64,000 bases of DNA from the NCBI RefSeq assembly GCF_003217475.1, contig NZ_QJSP01000010.1:1-64000 (forward strand). Direction: 5' to 3'. Position 1 is the first letter of the stretch. The number at the start of each line of letters is the position of its first letter. The stretch is from Williamsia limnetica. GTDB taxonomy: Bacteria > Actinomycetota > Actinomycetes > Mycobacteriales > Mycobacteriaceae. This document shows, piece after piece, positions 17,824 to 27,363 of the stretch. The position numbers and the translations under genes were made by a program. Under the pieces are notes generated by a model. It had not been told where the DNA came from. It saw nothing but the letters and a program-made list of their open reading frames with translations, and did not search any database.

Positions 17824-18992
17824 GTGATCAGCAGAAACCAGTTCCCACCCAGGACGAGCTCGACTCCATGAGCAACGATCAGCTGGTCAAACTGGGCACC
17901 AATCTCGACGGCGTGGAGGTCATCCACCGCCGCGAGCGCTTCCCGGTGCCGGGAACCAAGGCAGAGAAGCGCGCTGAGCGCAGCGTCGCTTTCTGGTTCG
18001 TCCTCTCGGGCATCTCCGCCATTGCCTGCTTCGTGATCTTCCTGTTCAACCAATGGGAGTTCGTGATGCCCGGCGGCGACAACTACCGGGCGTACCTGCT
18101 CAACACGCCGCTGCTCGGCTTCACCTTCGGTCTGTCGATCCTCGCGATCGGCATCGGAGCCGTGCAGTTCACGAAGAAGTTCATCCCCGAGGAGATCTCG
18201 GTTCAGGACCGTCACGACGGCGGTTCCACCGAGACCGACAAGAAGACGATCGTCGCCGAACTCGGCGATTCGCTGAACACCTCGACCCTGCCGCGTCGCA
18301 AGATGATCATCGGTGCCGGATTGTTCGGCCTCGGGACCTTCGCGGTGACCGGCGCCGTCGCGCTCCTCGGCGGAATCATCAAGAACCCCTGGGCCGAAGG
18401 CAAGAACTCGGCCCTGTGGCACACGGGTTGGTCCCCGATCTACAACCCGCCGGAGAATCCGAACGAGACCATCTTCCTGCGCCGCGACACCGGTAACCCG
18501 ATGTCCGTCGTGCTGGTGCGTCCCGAGGACCTCGACGCCGGTGCAATGGAGACCGTCTTCCCGTGGCGCGTCTCGGACGGGACCGGAGAGACCGAAGAAT
18601 CCCGGCACAAGTTGATCGAAGGTCTGCGTTACATCAGCAACCCCGTCATGCTGATCCGCCTTCGCCCCAACGACGCTGCCAAAGCGATCAAGCGTCAGGG
18701 CCAGGAGAGCTTCAACTACGGCGACTACTACGCGTACACGAAGGTCTGCTCGCACCTCGGTTGCCCGACTTCACTGTTCGAGCAGCAAACGAACCGTATT
18801 TTGTGCCCGTGCCACCAGTCACAGTTCGACGCCCTTGAATACGCCAAGCCCATCTTCGGCCCCGCTGCCCGCTCGCTTGCGCAGCTGCCGATCACGGTCA
18901 ACGAGCAGGGCTTCATGGTGGCCGCCGGCGACTTCATCGAACCCGTAGGCCCCGCGTTCTGGGAACGCGGGAAGGGGAAGGATCGACCATGA
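17820..18992 (+). CDS. qcrA: cytochrome bc1 complex Rieske iron-sulfur subunit
   Basis: 390 residues, the long three-helix Rieske protein of actinobacteria. Hydrophobic spans lie near residues 58-78, 95-120 and 165-185. The 2Fe-2S ligands are in CSHLGCPTS and CPCHQSQFD. The [12 protein letters not shown] end of the Rieske domain follows. ATG overlaps the qcrC stop and the qcrA stop overlaps the qcrB start (both ATGA), which keeps the three subunits in equal amounts. It takes electrons from menaquinol and passes them to QcrC. Confidence 0.96.
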   Translation: MSDQQKPVPTQDELDSMSNDQLVKLGTNLDGVEVIHRRERFPVPGTKAEKRAERSVAFWFVLSGISAIACFVIFLFNQWEFVMPGGDNYRAYLLNTPLLGFTFGLSILAIGIGAVQFTKKFIPEEISVQDRHDGGSTETDKKTIVAELGDSLNTSTLPRRKMIIGAGLFGLGTFAVTGAVALLGGIIKNPWAEGKNSALWHTGWSPIYNPPENPNETIFLRRDTGNPMSVVLVRPEDLDAGAMETVFPWRVSDGTGETEESRHKLIEGLRYISNPVMLIRLRPNDAAKAIKRQGQESFNYGDYYAYTKVCSHLGCPTSLFEQQTNRILCPCHQSQFDALEYAKPIFGPAARSLAQLPITVNEQGFMVAAGDFIEPVGPAFWERGKGKDRP

Positions 18993-20605
18993 GCAAGATC
19001 GGACAGCAGGCCGAGGAAGTAGATTCTCGGTATCACCTCGCGGCAGGTATGCGCCGTCAGATCAACAAGGTCTTCCCGACCCACTGGTCTTTCCTACTCG
19101 GTGAGATCGCCCTCTACAGCTTCGTCATCCTGCTGATCTCGGGCGTCTATCTCACGTTCTTCTTCGATCCGTCGATGGCCGAGGTCACCTACCACGGTGC
19201 CTATGAACCCCTCAACGGCGTCATGATGACGAAGGCCTACGAGACGACGCTGAACATCTCCTTCGAGGTGCGCGGTGGACTCTTCGTCCGGCAGATCCAC
19301 CACTGGGCAGCCCTGCTGTTCGCGGCGTCGATCATCATCCACATGGCTCGCATCTTCTTCACCGGCGCATTCCGGCGTCCGCGCGAGGCCAACTGGATCA
19401 TCGGCTGCTTCCTGCTGGTGCTGGCCATGTTCGAAGGCTTCTTCGGATACTCACTCCCCGACGACCTGCTCTCGGGTACCGGCGTCCGCGCCGCCATGTC
19501 GGGCATCGTCCTCGGTATCCCGGTGGTGGGCACCTGGATCCACTGGGCACTCTTCGGTGGCCAGTTCCCGGGCGACATCATCATCCCGAGGCTTTACATC
19601 CTGCATGTGCTCCTGTTCCCGGGGATCATCCTGGCGCTGATCGGTGCCCACCTGGCCCTGGTCTGGTACCAGAAGCACACTCAGTTCCCCGGCCCCGGCC
19701 GCACCGAGAAGAACGTTGTCGGTGTTCGTATCCTCCCGGTCTTCGCAGTCAAGTCCGGTGCGTTCTTCGCGGTCACCTTCGGAATCCTCGCGATCATGGC
19801 CGGTCTCTTACAGATCAACCCGGTATGGGTGCTCGGGCCATACAACCCGGCGCACGTGTCTGCCGGTTCGCAGCCGGACATCTACATGATGTGGACAGAC
19901 GGCCTTGCTCGACTGATGCCGGCCTGGGAGATCTACTTCGGCAACGCGTACACGATCCCGGCCATCTTCTGGGTCGTTGTGGTGCTGAGCATCGTCTTCG
20001 GAATCCTCTTCGCCTACCCGTTCATCGAGAAGCGACTGACCGGGGACACCGCGCATCACAACCTGTTGCAGCGTCCGCGTGACGTTCCGGTGCGAACTGG
20101 CATCGGCGCGATGGCGATCTCCTTCTACGTCATCCTCACGATCTCGTGTATGAACGACATCATTGCGTTGAAGTTCCATGTGTCCCTCAACGCGACGACG
20201 TGGATGGGCCGCATCGGGCTGATCATCATCCCGCCGCTCGCCTACTACATCGCATACCGATGGGCTCTCGCGTTGCAGCGCAGTGACCGGTTCGTGCTGG
20301 AGCACGGCATCGAGACGGGCATCATCATGCGCCTGCCGCACGGTGAGTTCATCGAGCTGCACCAGCCGCTCGGCCCGGTCGATGACCATGGCCACCCGAT
20401 CCCGCTGCCTTACGAGGGTGCGGCTCTGCCGAAGCGGATGAACAAGCTCGGTTCCGCAGGCGCTCCGGGTACCGGCTCGCTGATGTTGGCCGATCCCCCC
20501 GAGGAGCAACAGCGGAACGTGGAACTCGAGGCCAAGGCTCATCACAAGGAGCACGAGGCTTTGCGCGAACTTCAGAAGCGCGGCGGAGACCCGTTCATCG
20601 ACTGA
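18989..20605 (+). CDS. qcrB: cytochrome bc1 complex cytochrome b subunit
   Basis: 538 residues. Cytochrome b with the b-heme histidines ([15 protein letters not shown] and [16 protein letters not shown]), PDDLLSGTG in place of the PEWY-preceding loop, and a long charged cytosolic tail (residues about 450-538) peculiar to actinobacteria. It oxidises menaquinol and forms the core of the bcc-aa3 supercomplex; in mycobacteria this subunit is the target of imidazopyridine drugs. Last gene of ctaE-qcrCAB, followed by a strong terminator. Confidence 0.97.
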   Translation: MSKIGQQAEEVDSRYHLAAGMRRQINKVFPTHWSFLLGEIALYSFVILLISGVYLTFFFDPSMAEVTYHGAYEPLNGVMMTKAYETTLNISFEVRGGLFVRQIHHWAALLFAASIIIHMARIFFTGAFRRPREANWIIGCFLLVLAMFEGFFGYSLPDDLLSGTGVRAAMSGIVLGIPVVGTWIHWALFGGQFPGDIIIPRLYILHVLLFPGIILALIGAHLALVWYQKHTQFPGPGRTEKNVVGVRILPVFAVKSGAFFAVTFGILAIMAGLLQINPVWVLGPYNPAHVSAGSQPDIYMMWTDGLARLMPAWEIYFGNAYTIPAIFWVVVVLSIVFGILFAYPFIEKRLTGDTAHHNLLQRPRDVPVRTGIGAMAISFYVILTISCMNDIIALKFHVSLNATTWMGRIGLIIIPPLAYYIAYRWALALQRSDRFVLEHGIETGIIMRLPHGEFIELHQPLGPVDDHGHPIPLPYEGAALPKRMNKLGSAGAPGTGSLMLADPPEEQQRNVELEAKAHHKEHEALRELQKRGGDPFID

Positions 20606-20623
20606 TAGATCGAACAACCGAAG

Positions 20624-20655
20624 AGGCCGGCCTGCATCAGCGGGTCGGCCTTTTT
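20624..20655 (+). terminator. rho-independent terminator of ctaE-qcrCAB
   Basis: AGGCCGGCC pairs with GGGTCGGCCT (20624-20650) and is followed by TTTTT. It begins 19 bp after the qcrB stop. Confidence 0.88.
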
Positions 20656-20710
20656 CGTGGCCGGAGCCGGGTCCTCCCCTCCCCCACTGCGGTGCGTTCA
20701 TCCGTTCGCG

Positions 20711-20774
20711 CCGGAAGAGTGCGTGCCCTTGTGGACGTCGAGCGTGCCGTTGGCGGACGCCGAACGTGCCGTTG
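20711..20774 (-). repeat. degenerate 21/22-bp repeats upstream of an acetyltransferase gene
   Basis: On the minus strand the words AACGGCACGTTCGGC, AACGGCACGCTCGAC and AAGGGCACGCAC follow each other at a spacing of 22 and 21 bp. Same family as the arrays at 263-416 and 21292-21375. Confidence 0.7.
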
Positions 20775-20790
20775 TTACTCTCTTACGTTC

Positions 20791-21246
20791 GTGAGCAACA
20801 TCGAAATCGTCAGCTGTCACGACCGGGCAGAGTTTCCCGCGCTTGCGCGTATCTGGAGACGTTCAGTTGAATCCACCCATGTGTTCCTGACGCACGAAGA
20901 CGTCGATTTCTACGCGCCGAAGGTGGCCAACAGTTACCTCCCGGCGGTCGAATTACGCGTCGCCAGAATCGATGGTCGGACCGTCGGGTTCTCAGGCACC
21001 GACGGCAACAAGCTCGAGATGCTGTTCATCGACGACGACTACCGCGGACGAGGCGTAGGTGGTGCGCTCCTCGGCGAGGTGCTCGACCGAATCCCACGAC
21101 TTGAGCTCGATGTCAACGAACAGAATCCCGACGCAGTTGCCTTTTATCGGCGCCACGGTTTCGTGATCGTCGGACGGTCTGAGATCGACGCCGACGGGCG
21201 TCCGTTTCCACTGCTGCGCATGGTCTCCAGCGCAGCGTCGACCTGA
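20791..21246 (+). CDS. GNAT acetyltransferase, YjaB-like
   Basis: 151 residues from GTG 20791. The acetyl-CoA loop is DDDYRGRGVGGALL and the C-terminal half reads LELDVNEQNPDAVAFYRRHGF, then GRSEIDADGRPFPLL. This matches the E. coli YjaB type (V-N-E-Q-N, A-V-x-F-Y, G-R-S-E-x-D-x-x-G-x-P-x-P-L-L). The acceptor is unknown. The upstream part of the frame is the 21-bp repeat array and cannot be coding. No clear ribosome-binding site precedes GTG, and TTACTC/TACGTT just upstream could serve a leaderless message. It sits where M. tuberculosis has other genes between qcrB and ctaF. Confidence 0.82.
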   Translation: MSNIEIVSCHDRAEFPALARIWRRSVESTHVFLTHEDVDFYAPKVANSYLPAVELRVARIDGRTVGFSGTDGNKLEMLFIDDDYRGRGVGGALLGEVLDRIPRLELDVNEQNPDAVAFYRRHGFVIVGRSEIDADGRPFPLLRMVSSAAST

Positions 21247-21291
21247 TGGAGTCCCGAGGACCCCGCTCGCCACACCGCACGGATCGGTCAA

Positions 21292-21375
21292 GCGGACAAG
21301 GGCACACTCGATGCGCACAACAGCACGGTCGGCGGCTGCAACGGCACGGTCGGCGCGCACAAGGGCCCGCTGGGG
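21292..21375 (+). repeat. four 21-bp degenerate repeat units
   Basis: Units 21292-21312, 21313-21333, 21334-21354 and 21355-21375. The central ones share GCACGGTCGGC exactly. Because 21 is a multiple of three, the block stays open as a seven-residue pattern (NSTVGGC, NGTVGAH), but it has no start or context for a gene. Confidence 0.8.
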
Positions 21376-21382
21376 GCTTAGG

Positions 21383-21898
21383 TCACCAGAGGTCGCCTGC
21401 GCGCCAATCACACGTCAATTCGCCCGCAGCGGTCTCGGGACCCCCGAAGACGAAGACGCTGTCTGCGTCGTCGGGCGTGGGGTTCACCCCGGCCGGCGTC
21501 ATCGCAGACAGCGTTCCCTCCCATAGGCGCCAACCGTGAGATCGGTACAACCGTAGTCCGGCCTCACTGGCACTGAGAACGCCGAAATCGTAGGCGTTGA
21601 CGATGACCCGTTCGACCGCAGACATCAGCTGATCGCCGATGCCCTGACGTTGCCTGCCGGGATCGACCGCTACAGCTTCCACGTAGCCCACTCGGTATGG
21701 GATGCCGTCGACCATCATCGACCGGGCGACGACAGCAGCATGGCCGGCCATCGCGTCATCGGCGCCGGTGACGAACACGTGGACTCCGCCTAGCGCGTGG
21801 TCATAGTCGGTGTCGGCGAAGTCGCCTGCGAACGCCAGGTCCAACAGTGCGCGGAGTGACCTGGCCCGGACAGCACTCAGCTCCCAGGTATGCTGCAC
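21383..21898 (-). CDS. aminoglycoside 2'-N-acetyltransferase family protein (AAC(2')-I-like)
   Basis: 171 residues, collinear with mycobacterial AAC(2')-Ic. Shared blocks are FAGDFADTDYDHALGGVH, GYVEAVAVDPGRQRQGIG (acetyl-CoA loop), GLRLYRSHGW and the C-terminal CDWRAGDLW. Family members acetylate the 2'-amino group of gentamicin- or tobramycin-type drugs and are intrinsic chromosomal genes in mycobacteria; cell-wall or other physiological roles have been suggested. Whether this one confers resistance is not shown. GTG 21896-21898 is inside a long hairpin and lacks a ribosome-binding site. Confidence 0.85.
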   Translation of the reverse strand: MQHTWELSAVRARSLRALLDLAFAGDFADTDYDHALGGVHVFVTGADDAMAGHAAVVARSMMVDGIPYRVGYVEAVAVDPGRQRQGIGDQLMSAVERVIVNAYDFGVLSASEAGLRLYRSHGWRLWEGTLSAMTPAGVNPTPDDADSVFVFGGPETAAGELTCDWRAGDLW

Positions 21899-21924
21899 GT
21901 CTAGGTGCAGACCTGGGAGCTGAG
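21876..21924 (-). terminator. long hairpin after ctaF that contains the aac(2')-like start codon
   Basis: CTCAGCTCCCAGGT (21876-21889) pairs perfectly with 21911-21924. Inside, CTGCAC (21893-21898) pairs with GTGCAG (21905-21910) around a six-base loop. It begins 12 bp past the ctaF stop on that strand, so it can end the ctaCF message. The GTG start of the acetyltransferase lies in the inner stem. Confidence 0.75.
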
Positions 21925-21936
21925 AGGGATTGTGCG

Positions 21937-22353
21937 TCAGTGCTTCTCAGGCCCGACGTGGTACTCGAAGACGAGTCCGGCCACTGCACCGATGATGCAG
22001 ACGGCAGCAAATGCGACGAGCCAGAAGTTGGCCATCGCAAGGGCCACCGCGAAGGTAGCGGCACCGAGCGCGATCAGGATAGGCCACCAGCTACCGGCGC
22101 TGAAGAAACCCAATTCGCCCGAGCCGTCGGACACCTCGGCGTCTTCGTAGTCCTCTGGGCGGATGTCCACCCGTCGGGCCACGAAGCGGAAGTAGGTACC
22201 GATGATCAACGTCAGGCCGCCGGTCATGACCAGCCCGGTGACACCGACCCACTCGACGTTCTTGCTCGTCAATCCGGTGGCCAGTCCGTAGGCGACCGCC
22301 ACCAGGAAAAAGAACCCGGTAAGGATCTCGAAGAGCCGCGCTTCAATTCTCAT
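21937..22353 (-). CDS. ctaF: cytochrome c oxidase subunit IV, actinobacterial type
   Basis: 138 residues with four hydrophobic spans: [59 protein letters not shown] and [22 protein letters not shown]. This is the CtaF (Rv2199c) family, a small structural subunit of the actinobacterial aa3 oxidase, often called polypeptide 4. It lies 18 bp downstream of ctaC and is cotranscribed with it. Followed by a strong hairpin. Confidence 0.93.
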   Translation of the reverse strand: MRIEARLFEILTGFFFLVAVAYGLATGLTSKNVEWVGVTGLVMTGGLTLIIGTYFRFVARRVDIRPEDYEDAEVSDGSGELGFFSAGSWWPILIALGAATFAVALAMANFWLVAFAAVCIIGAVAGLVFEYHVGPEKH

Positions 22354-22371
22354 CTCGTAGCTCCTGGCTGA

Positions 22372-23442
22372 CTAGTTCGACGCCGTCTGGGTGCCGCGTT
22401 TGGTGTCAAAAGGCTTGGTCGTGATCGCCGTCGGCGTCTGACCGATCGATTCGAGCGCCTGCGCGTTCGTTGCGTTCGGGTTGGCCTCGCGGAAGTCGAT
22501 GTAGTCCTCGAACTGATCCGGGCTCACGGCACGGACCTCGAAGTTCATCATCGAGTGGTAGGTGCCGCACATCTCTGCACACCGACCGACAAAGGCGCCT
22601 TCACGGTCGATCGAGCTGACCTGGAATCGGTTGTCCGTGTGGTTCTGCTTCGGGAATGGCAGCACGTCACGCTTGAACAGGAACTCCGGCACCCAGAACG
22701 AATGGATGACGTCGGCCGCGGCGATCTCGAACTCGATGCGCTTACCGGTCGGCAAGACCAGGACCGGGATCTCATCGGAGGTGCCGACCGTCTCGATCTT
22801 GTCGAACTTCAGGTAGTTACGGACGTTGTTCTTCTGGTCGTCGGGAGCACTGTGTGCTTCCTCTTCCTCGGTCGGGTCCGGTTCGGCGATCTGCGCCTCG
22901 TAAGGACTGCCGTCTTTCTCGAAACCGTTGTAGACGGTGCCGTCCGCCATCGTGACGGTGCGATAGCCGAACTTCCAGTTCCACTGGAAGGCGGTCACGT
23001 CCACCACCACATCGGGATTCGGCTGTTTACCCTCGACATCGTTCTGCACGATGATCGTGAAGTAGAACAGGACCGCGATGATCACGAAGGGGATGGCCGT
23101 ATAGGTCAACTCCAACGGGACGTTGTACGCCGTCTGCCGGGGGAACTCGTCGCCGCCGGGCTTCTTGCGGTGAAAGGTGATGGTCCAGAACGTCAGACCC
23201 CACACCAGAACACCCATCACGAGGGCGGCGATGACCGACCACGTCCAGAGGTGCCGCATGTCTTCTGCCTCAGGCGTTATGCCCTTGGGCCAGCCGAAAC
23301 GCAACGCTTCTTCAGCGCTGCAGCTCGACAACACAAGAGCGCCGACGCCCAGAAAGAACGCTGCGCTGACTTGCTTGATTCGACGTCCGCGGTGCTGACG
23401 CGTAGCCGATGCCGGAGGTCGCCCACCGTGTGCCAATTTCAC
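22372..23442 (-). CDS. ctaC: cytochrome c oxidase subunit II (lipoprotein)
   Basis: 356 residues. A signal sequence ends in a lipobox (VLSSC), then two membrane helices ([18 protein letters not shown] and [18 protein letters not shown]) and an extracytoplasmic cupredoxin domain. The binuclear CuA ligands are in [12 protein letters not shown] with an upstream His in [11 protein letters not shown]. The acidic insert [15 protein letters not shown] is typical of actinobacterial CtaC. It receives electrons from QcrC. Divergent from asnB across about 240 bp that carry both promoters. Confidence 0.96.
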   Translation of the reverse strand: MKLAHGGRPPASATRQHRGRRIKQVSAAFFLGVGALVLSSCSAEEALRFGWPKGITPEAEDMRHLWTWSVIAALVMGVLVWGLTFWTITFHRKKPGGDEFPRQTAYNVPLELTYTAIPFVIIAVLFYFTIIVQNDVEGKQPNPDVVVDVTAFQWNWKFGYRTVTMADGTVYNGFEKDGSPYEAQIAEPDPTEEEEAHSAPDDQKNNVRNYLKFDKIETVGTSDEIPVLVLPTGKRIEFEIAAADVIHSFWVPEFLFKRDVLPFPKQNHTDNRFQVSSIDREGAFVGRCAEMCGTYHSMMNFEVRAVSPDQFEDYIDFREANPNATNAQALESIGQTPTAITTKPFDTKRGTQTASN

Positions 23443-23679
23443 GCCTTCCTACCCTGCCCTCTGACTGGGAAACAGCCACACAGCCACCCACGACTGGTAG
23501 CTCGTGTACTACGCAGCGTAGACCAACCGACTTCATCATTCGTAGTTGGGTTTCCGAACACGCCAACACCCGGGTTTTTGGTTCACCGCTTGGCAGGCCG
23601 GACGGGCGGGGCAACCGGGGACTGCGGCATACTCGGGGCAGTTCCGTGTGTTCTTCCAGGGCGAATCGAGGCATTTTTC

Positions 23680-25605
23680 GTGTGTGGTCTGCTAGGTCTG
23701 TTGTCCAGCGACGCGTCAGCGGGAGAATCAGCCGAACTCGTGGGCGCCGCGTCGCGCTGCATGCGCCACCGCGGTCCGGACGAGCCCGGAACCTGGAACG
23801 ACGACGATGTCGTCTTCGGTTTCAACCGGCTCTCCATCATCGACATCGAACATTCACACCAACCACTGCGCTGGGGCCCCCCGGAGAGCCCTGAGCGGTA
23901 CGCACTGGTCTTCAACGGTGAGATCTACAACTATCTCGAGATCCGGGCACAGCTGAGCCGCGACGAGGGTGCCGAGTTCCTCACCGAGGGCGACGGTGAG
24001 GCAATCGTTGCCGCCTTCCACCACTGGGGACCGGACGCGGTGTCGCGGCTTCGCGGCATGTTCGCGTTCGCCATCTGGGACACGGTCGAGCGTTCGCTGT
24101 TCCTTGCCCGCGACCCCTTCGGCATCAAGCCCCTCTTCATCGCGTCCGGTTCCGGCGGCACATTGTTCGGTAGCGAGAAAAAGAGCCTGCTCGAGTTGAT
24201 CGATCGGGTCGGTGTCACCGATGTGCTCGACAATCGCGCCATCGAGCACTACACCGTCCTGCAGTACGTTCCGGAGCCCGAGACACTCCACGCGGGCATC
24301 AGACGCCTCGAGTCCGGCAGCTACGCGACCTTGCGACCAGGTCAGCTCCCGAAGGTCTATCGCTACTTCACGCCGCAGTTCGCAGTCCGTCCCTTCACCA
24401 AGGGCAGTGAGCAGGCGCGCTACGACGAGATCGCCGATGCTCTCCAGGATTCGGTTGCCAAGCACATGCGTGCCGACGTCACCGTCGGGTCCTTCCTTTC
24501 CGGTGGCATCGACTCGACCGCTATCGCCGCTCTGGCCATCCGCCACAACCCGGACCTGATCACCTTCACCACCGGGTTCGAGCGTGAGGGGTATTCCGAG
24601 GTCGACGTCGCTGCCGAGTCGGCTGCAGCGATCGGCGCCCGGCACGTCGTGAAGGTCGTCGGGCCTGCCGAGTTCGCTGCCGCGATCCCCGAGATCGTCT
24701 GGTACCTCGACGACCCCGTCGCCGATCCGGCGCTGGTCCCGCTGTACTTCGTCGCCAAGGAAGCCCGTAAGCACGTCAAGGTGGTGCTCTCCGGCGAAGG
24801 CGCCGACGAGCTCTTCGGCGGCTACACGATCTACAAGGAACCGTTGTCCCTGAAACCCTTCGAGCGGCTCCCCCGCGGCCTGCGTGCGGCCGCCGGCAGA
24901 TTGTCGGACCGGCTCCCCGAGGGCAGGCGCGGCAAGAGTTTGCTGCACCGGGGTTCGATGACCCTGGAAGAGCGCTACTACGGCAATGCCCGCAGCTTCG
25001 ACGACGCCCGGCTCCGCGCAGTACTCAAGGACTTCCGGCCCGAGTGGACCCACACCGACGTCACCGCACCCATCTACGCCATCTCGGCGGGCTGGGATCC
25101 TGTTGCCCGTATGCAACATCTGGATCTGTTCACCTGGCTGCGCGGGGACATCCTCGTCAAGGCGGACAAGATCACGATGGCCAACTCACTCGAGCTGCGG
25201 GTGCCGTTCCTCGACCCCGAGGTGATGCGGGTTGCCGAGGCGTTGCCATTCGAGGAGAAGATCTCGCACGGCACGACCAAATACGCGCTGCGCAAGGCGC
25301 TCGAGCAGATCGTCCCGGCCCACGTCCTACATCGCAAGAAGCTGGGTTTCCCTGTACCACTGCGACATTGGTTGGCCGGCACTGAACTCTACGACTGGGC
25401 TCACCAGACCATCGACCATTCTCAGACCGACCACATCTTCGACAAGGCTGCGGTGCGCACAATGCTCGCCGAGCACCGGGAAGGCACCGTGGACAACAGT
25501 CGACGACTGTGGACTGTGCTGGTGTTCATGATCTGGCACGGCATTTTCGTCGAGGGCACGATCGTCCCGGCAATCGAGGATCACCGGTACCCGGTCAAGC
25601 TCTGA
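23680..25605 (+). CDS. asnB: glutamine-hydrolysing asparagine synthetase
   Basis: 641 residues. Start GTG 23680 is fixed by the class II glutaminase rule that Cys must be residue 2 (V-C-G-L-L-G); the frame is open far upstream but that part is antisense to ctaC. MRHRGPDEPG, RLSIID and NGEIYNY are glutaminase-site residues. The synthetase half has the PP-loop FLSGGIDSTAIAAL near residue 275 and GEGADELFGGY. It makes asparagine, or in some actinobacteria amidates cell-wall diaminopimelate (the AsnB/LtsA type); the position equals Rv2201, so either role is possible. Confidence 0.94.
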   Translation: MCGLLGLLSSDASAGESAELVGAASRCMRHRGPDEPGTWNDDDVVFGFNRLSIIDIEHSHQPLRWGPPESPERYALVFNGEIYNYLEIRAQLSRDEGAEFLTEGDGEAIVAAFHHWGPDAVSRLRGMFAFAIWDTVERSLFLARDPFGIKPLFIASGSGGTLFGSEKKSLLELIDRVGVTDVLDNRAIEHYTVLQYVPEPETLHAGIRRLESGSYATLRPGQLPKVYRYFTPQFAVRPFTKGSEQARYDEIADALQDSVAKHMRADVTVGSFLSGGIDSTAIAALAIRHNPDLITFTTGFEREGYSEVDVAAESAAAIGARHVVKVVGPAEFAAAIPEIVWYLDDPVADPALVPLYFVAKEARKHVKVVLSGEGADELFGGYTIYKEPLSLKPFERLPRGLRAAAGRLSDRLPEGRRGKSLLHRGSMTLEERYYGNARSFDDARLRAVLKDFRPEWTHTDVTAPIYAISAGWDPVARMQHLDLFTWLRGDILVKADKITMANSLELRVPFLDPEVMRVAEALPFEEKISHGTTKYALRKALEQIVPAHVLHRKKLGFPVPLRHWLAGTELYDWAHQTIDHSQTDHIFDKAAVRTMLAEHREGTVDNSRRLWTVLVFMIWHGIFVEGTIVPAIEDHRYPVKL

Positions 25606-25635
25606 TCCCACCCGCCGCGCCCGCACACGCGCCGG

Positions 25636-25677
25636 ATATACGACGACGCGCCACATATGTGGCGCGTCGTCGTATAT
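25636..25677. terminator. perfect 42-bp palindrome between convergent asnB and adoK
   Basis: Every base from 25636 to 25677 is mirrored about the centre 25656/25657 (CCACAT|ATGTGG). A further ATATGTGG-AGCGTC copy follows, so direct and inverted copies overlap. It ends 17 bp from the adoK stop and starts 31 bp after the asnB stop, so it can stop transcription from both sides. Confidence 0.8.
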
Positions 25678-25693
25678 GTGGAGCGTCTGGAGA

Positions 25694-26689
<996 letters not shown>

Positions 26690-26778
26690 TCACCTGGCAG
26701 ATGGCTCAACGCTACCTCCGACGTCGGGTGTCCCCCGGTGGGCCCCGTCTCGTGAACACGCGTCGACGTCACCGAACA

Positions 26779-26817
26779 GAAAGGGCCGCATCCGAGAAAC
26801 TCGGATACGGCCCTTTC
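26779..26817 (-). terminator. terminator of the Fe-S carrier gene
   Basis: GAAAGGGCCG-C-ATCCGA pairs with TCGGAT-A-CGGCCCTTTC around GAAAC, with one mismatch. It lies 36 bp past the stop at 26853 on the minus strand. Confidence 0.85.
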
Positions 26818-26852
26818 AGGTGCGGGTCGTGCTGCCTGTGAGAGGTCAGGCG

Positions 26853-27227
26853 TCAGTTGAACGAATCGCCGCAGGCACAGCTGCCGGTGGCATTCGGGTT
26901 GTCGATCGTGAAACCCTGCTTTTCGATGGTGTCCACGAAGTCGATGCTGGCTCCCATGACGTACGGGGCGCTCATGCGATCGACCGCGAGGCCGACTCCG
27001 TCGAATTCCACGACCAGGTCGCCGTCGAGATTGCGATCGTCAAAGTACAGCTGGTAGCGCAGACCCGCGCAGCCGCCGGGCTGGACGGCGATGCGCAGCA
27101 TGAGTTCCTCACGGCCCTCCTGCTCGCGCAGGGCCTTCGCCTTGGAAGCGGCGGCATCGGTGAGAATCACGCCGTGCGCAGGCGCTTCTGTCTCGGTCTG
27201 CACAGCGGTGTCGTTCGATGCGGTCAT
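26853..27227 (-). CDS. A-type iron-sulfur cluster carrier (ErpA/IscA family)
   Basis: 124 residues. The three cluster-binding cysteines are in QPGGCAGLRY and the C-terminal CACGDSFN. The fold signature LREQEGREELMLRIAVQPGG and FVDTIEKQGFTIDNPNA are typical of the HesB/IscA/ErpA family. It holds or delivers 2Fe-2S or 4Fe-4S clusters to apoenzymes; LipA and the Rieske protein of this window are plausible clients (inference). Equivalent to Rv2204c. The N-terminal 20 residues are a variable extension. Confidence 0.93.
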   Translation of the reverse strand: MTASNDTAVQTETEAPAHGVILTDAAASKAKALREQEGREELMLRIAVQPGGCAGLRYQLYFDDRNLDGDLVVEFDGVGLAVDRMSAPYVMGASIDFVDTIEKQGFTIDNPNATGSCACGDSFN

Positions 27228-27363
27228 GGATTCTCCTCAGTGTGCGGGGCGTAGGCGTTCGATTCCTGGTTGCCAGGTATCGGATACGAACTTCCGTCGC
27301 CTATAACCGTACTCCTGCCCTGCCTATTCCCGCGCGCCTGCGTCGCCGGTACACGGCACAGGG

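Noticed and set aside
21292-21381. Repeat block read as a coding extension (seven-residue pattern NSTVGGC/NGTVGAH)
   Set aside because: No start codon or ribosome-binding site. The frame is open only because the period is a multiple of three, and it belongs to an intergenic repeat family.
22555-23679. Long open frame upstream of asnB on the plus strand
   Set aside because: It is antisense to ctaC. The class II amidotransferase needs Cys as residue 2, which fixes the start at 23680. High GC keeps antisense frames open.
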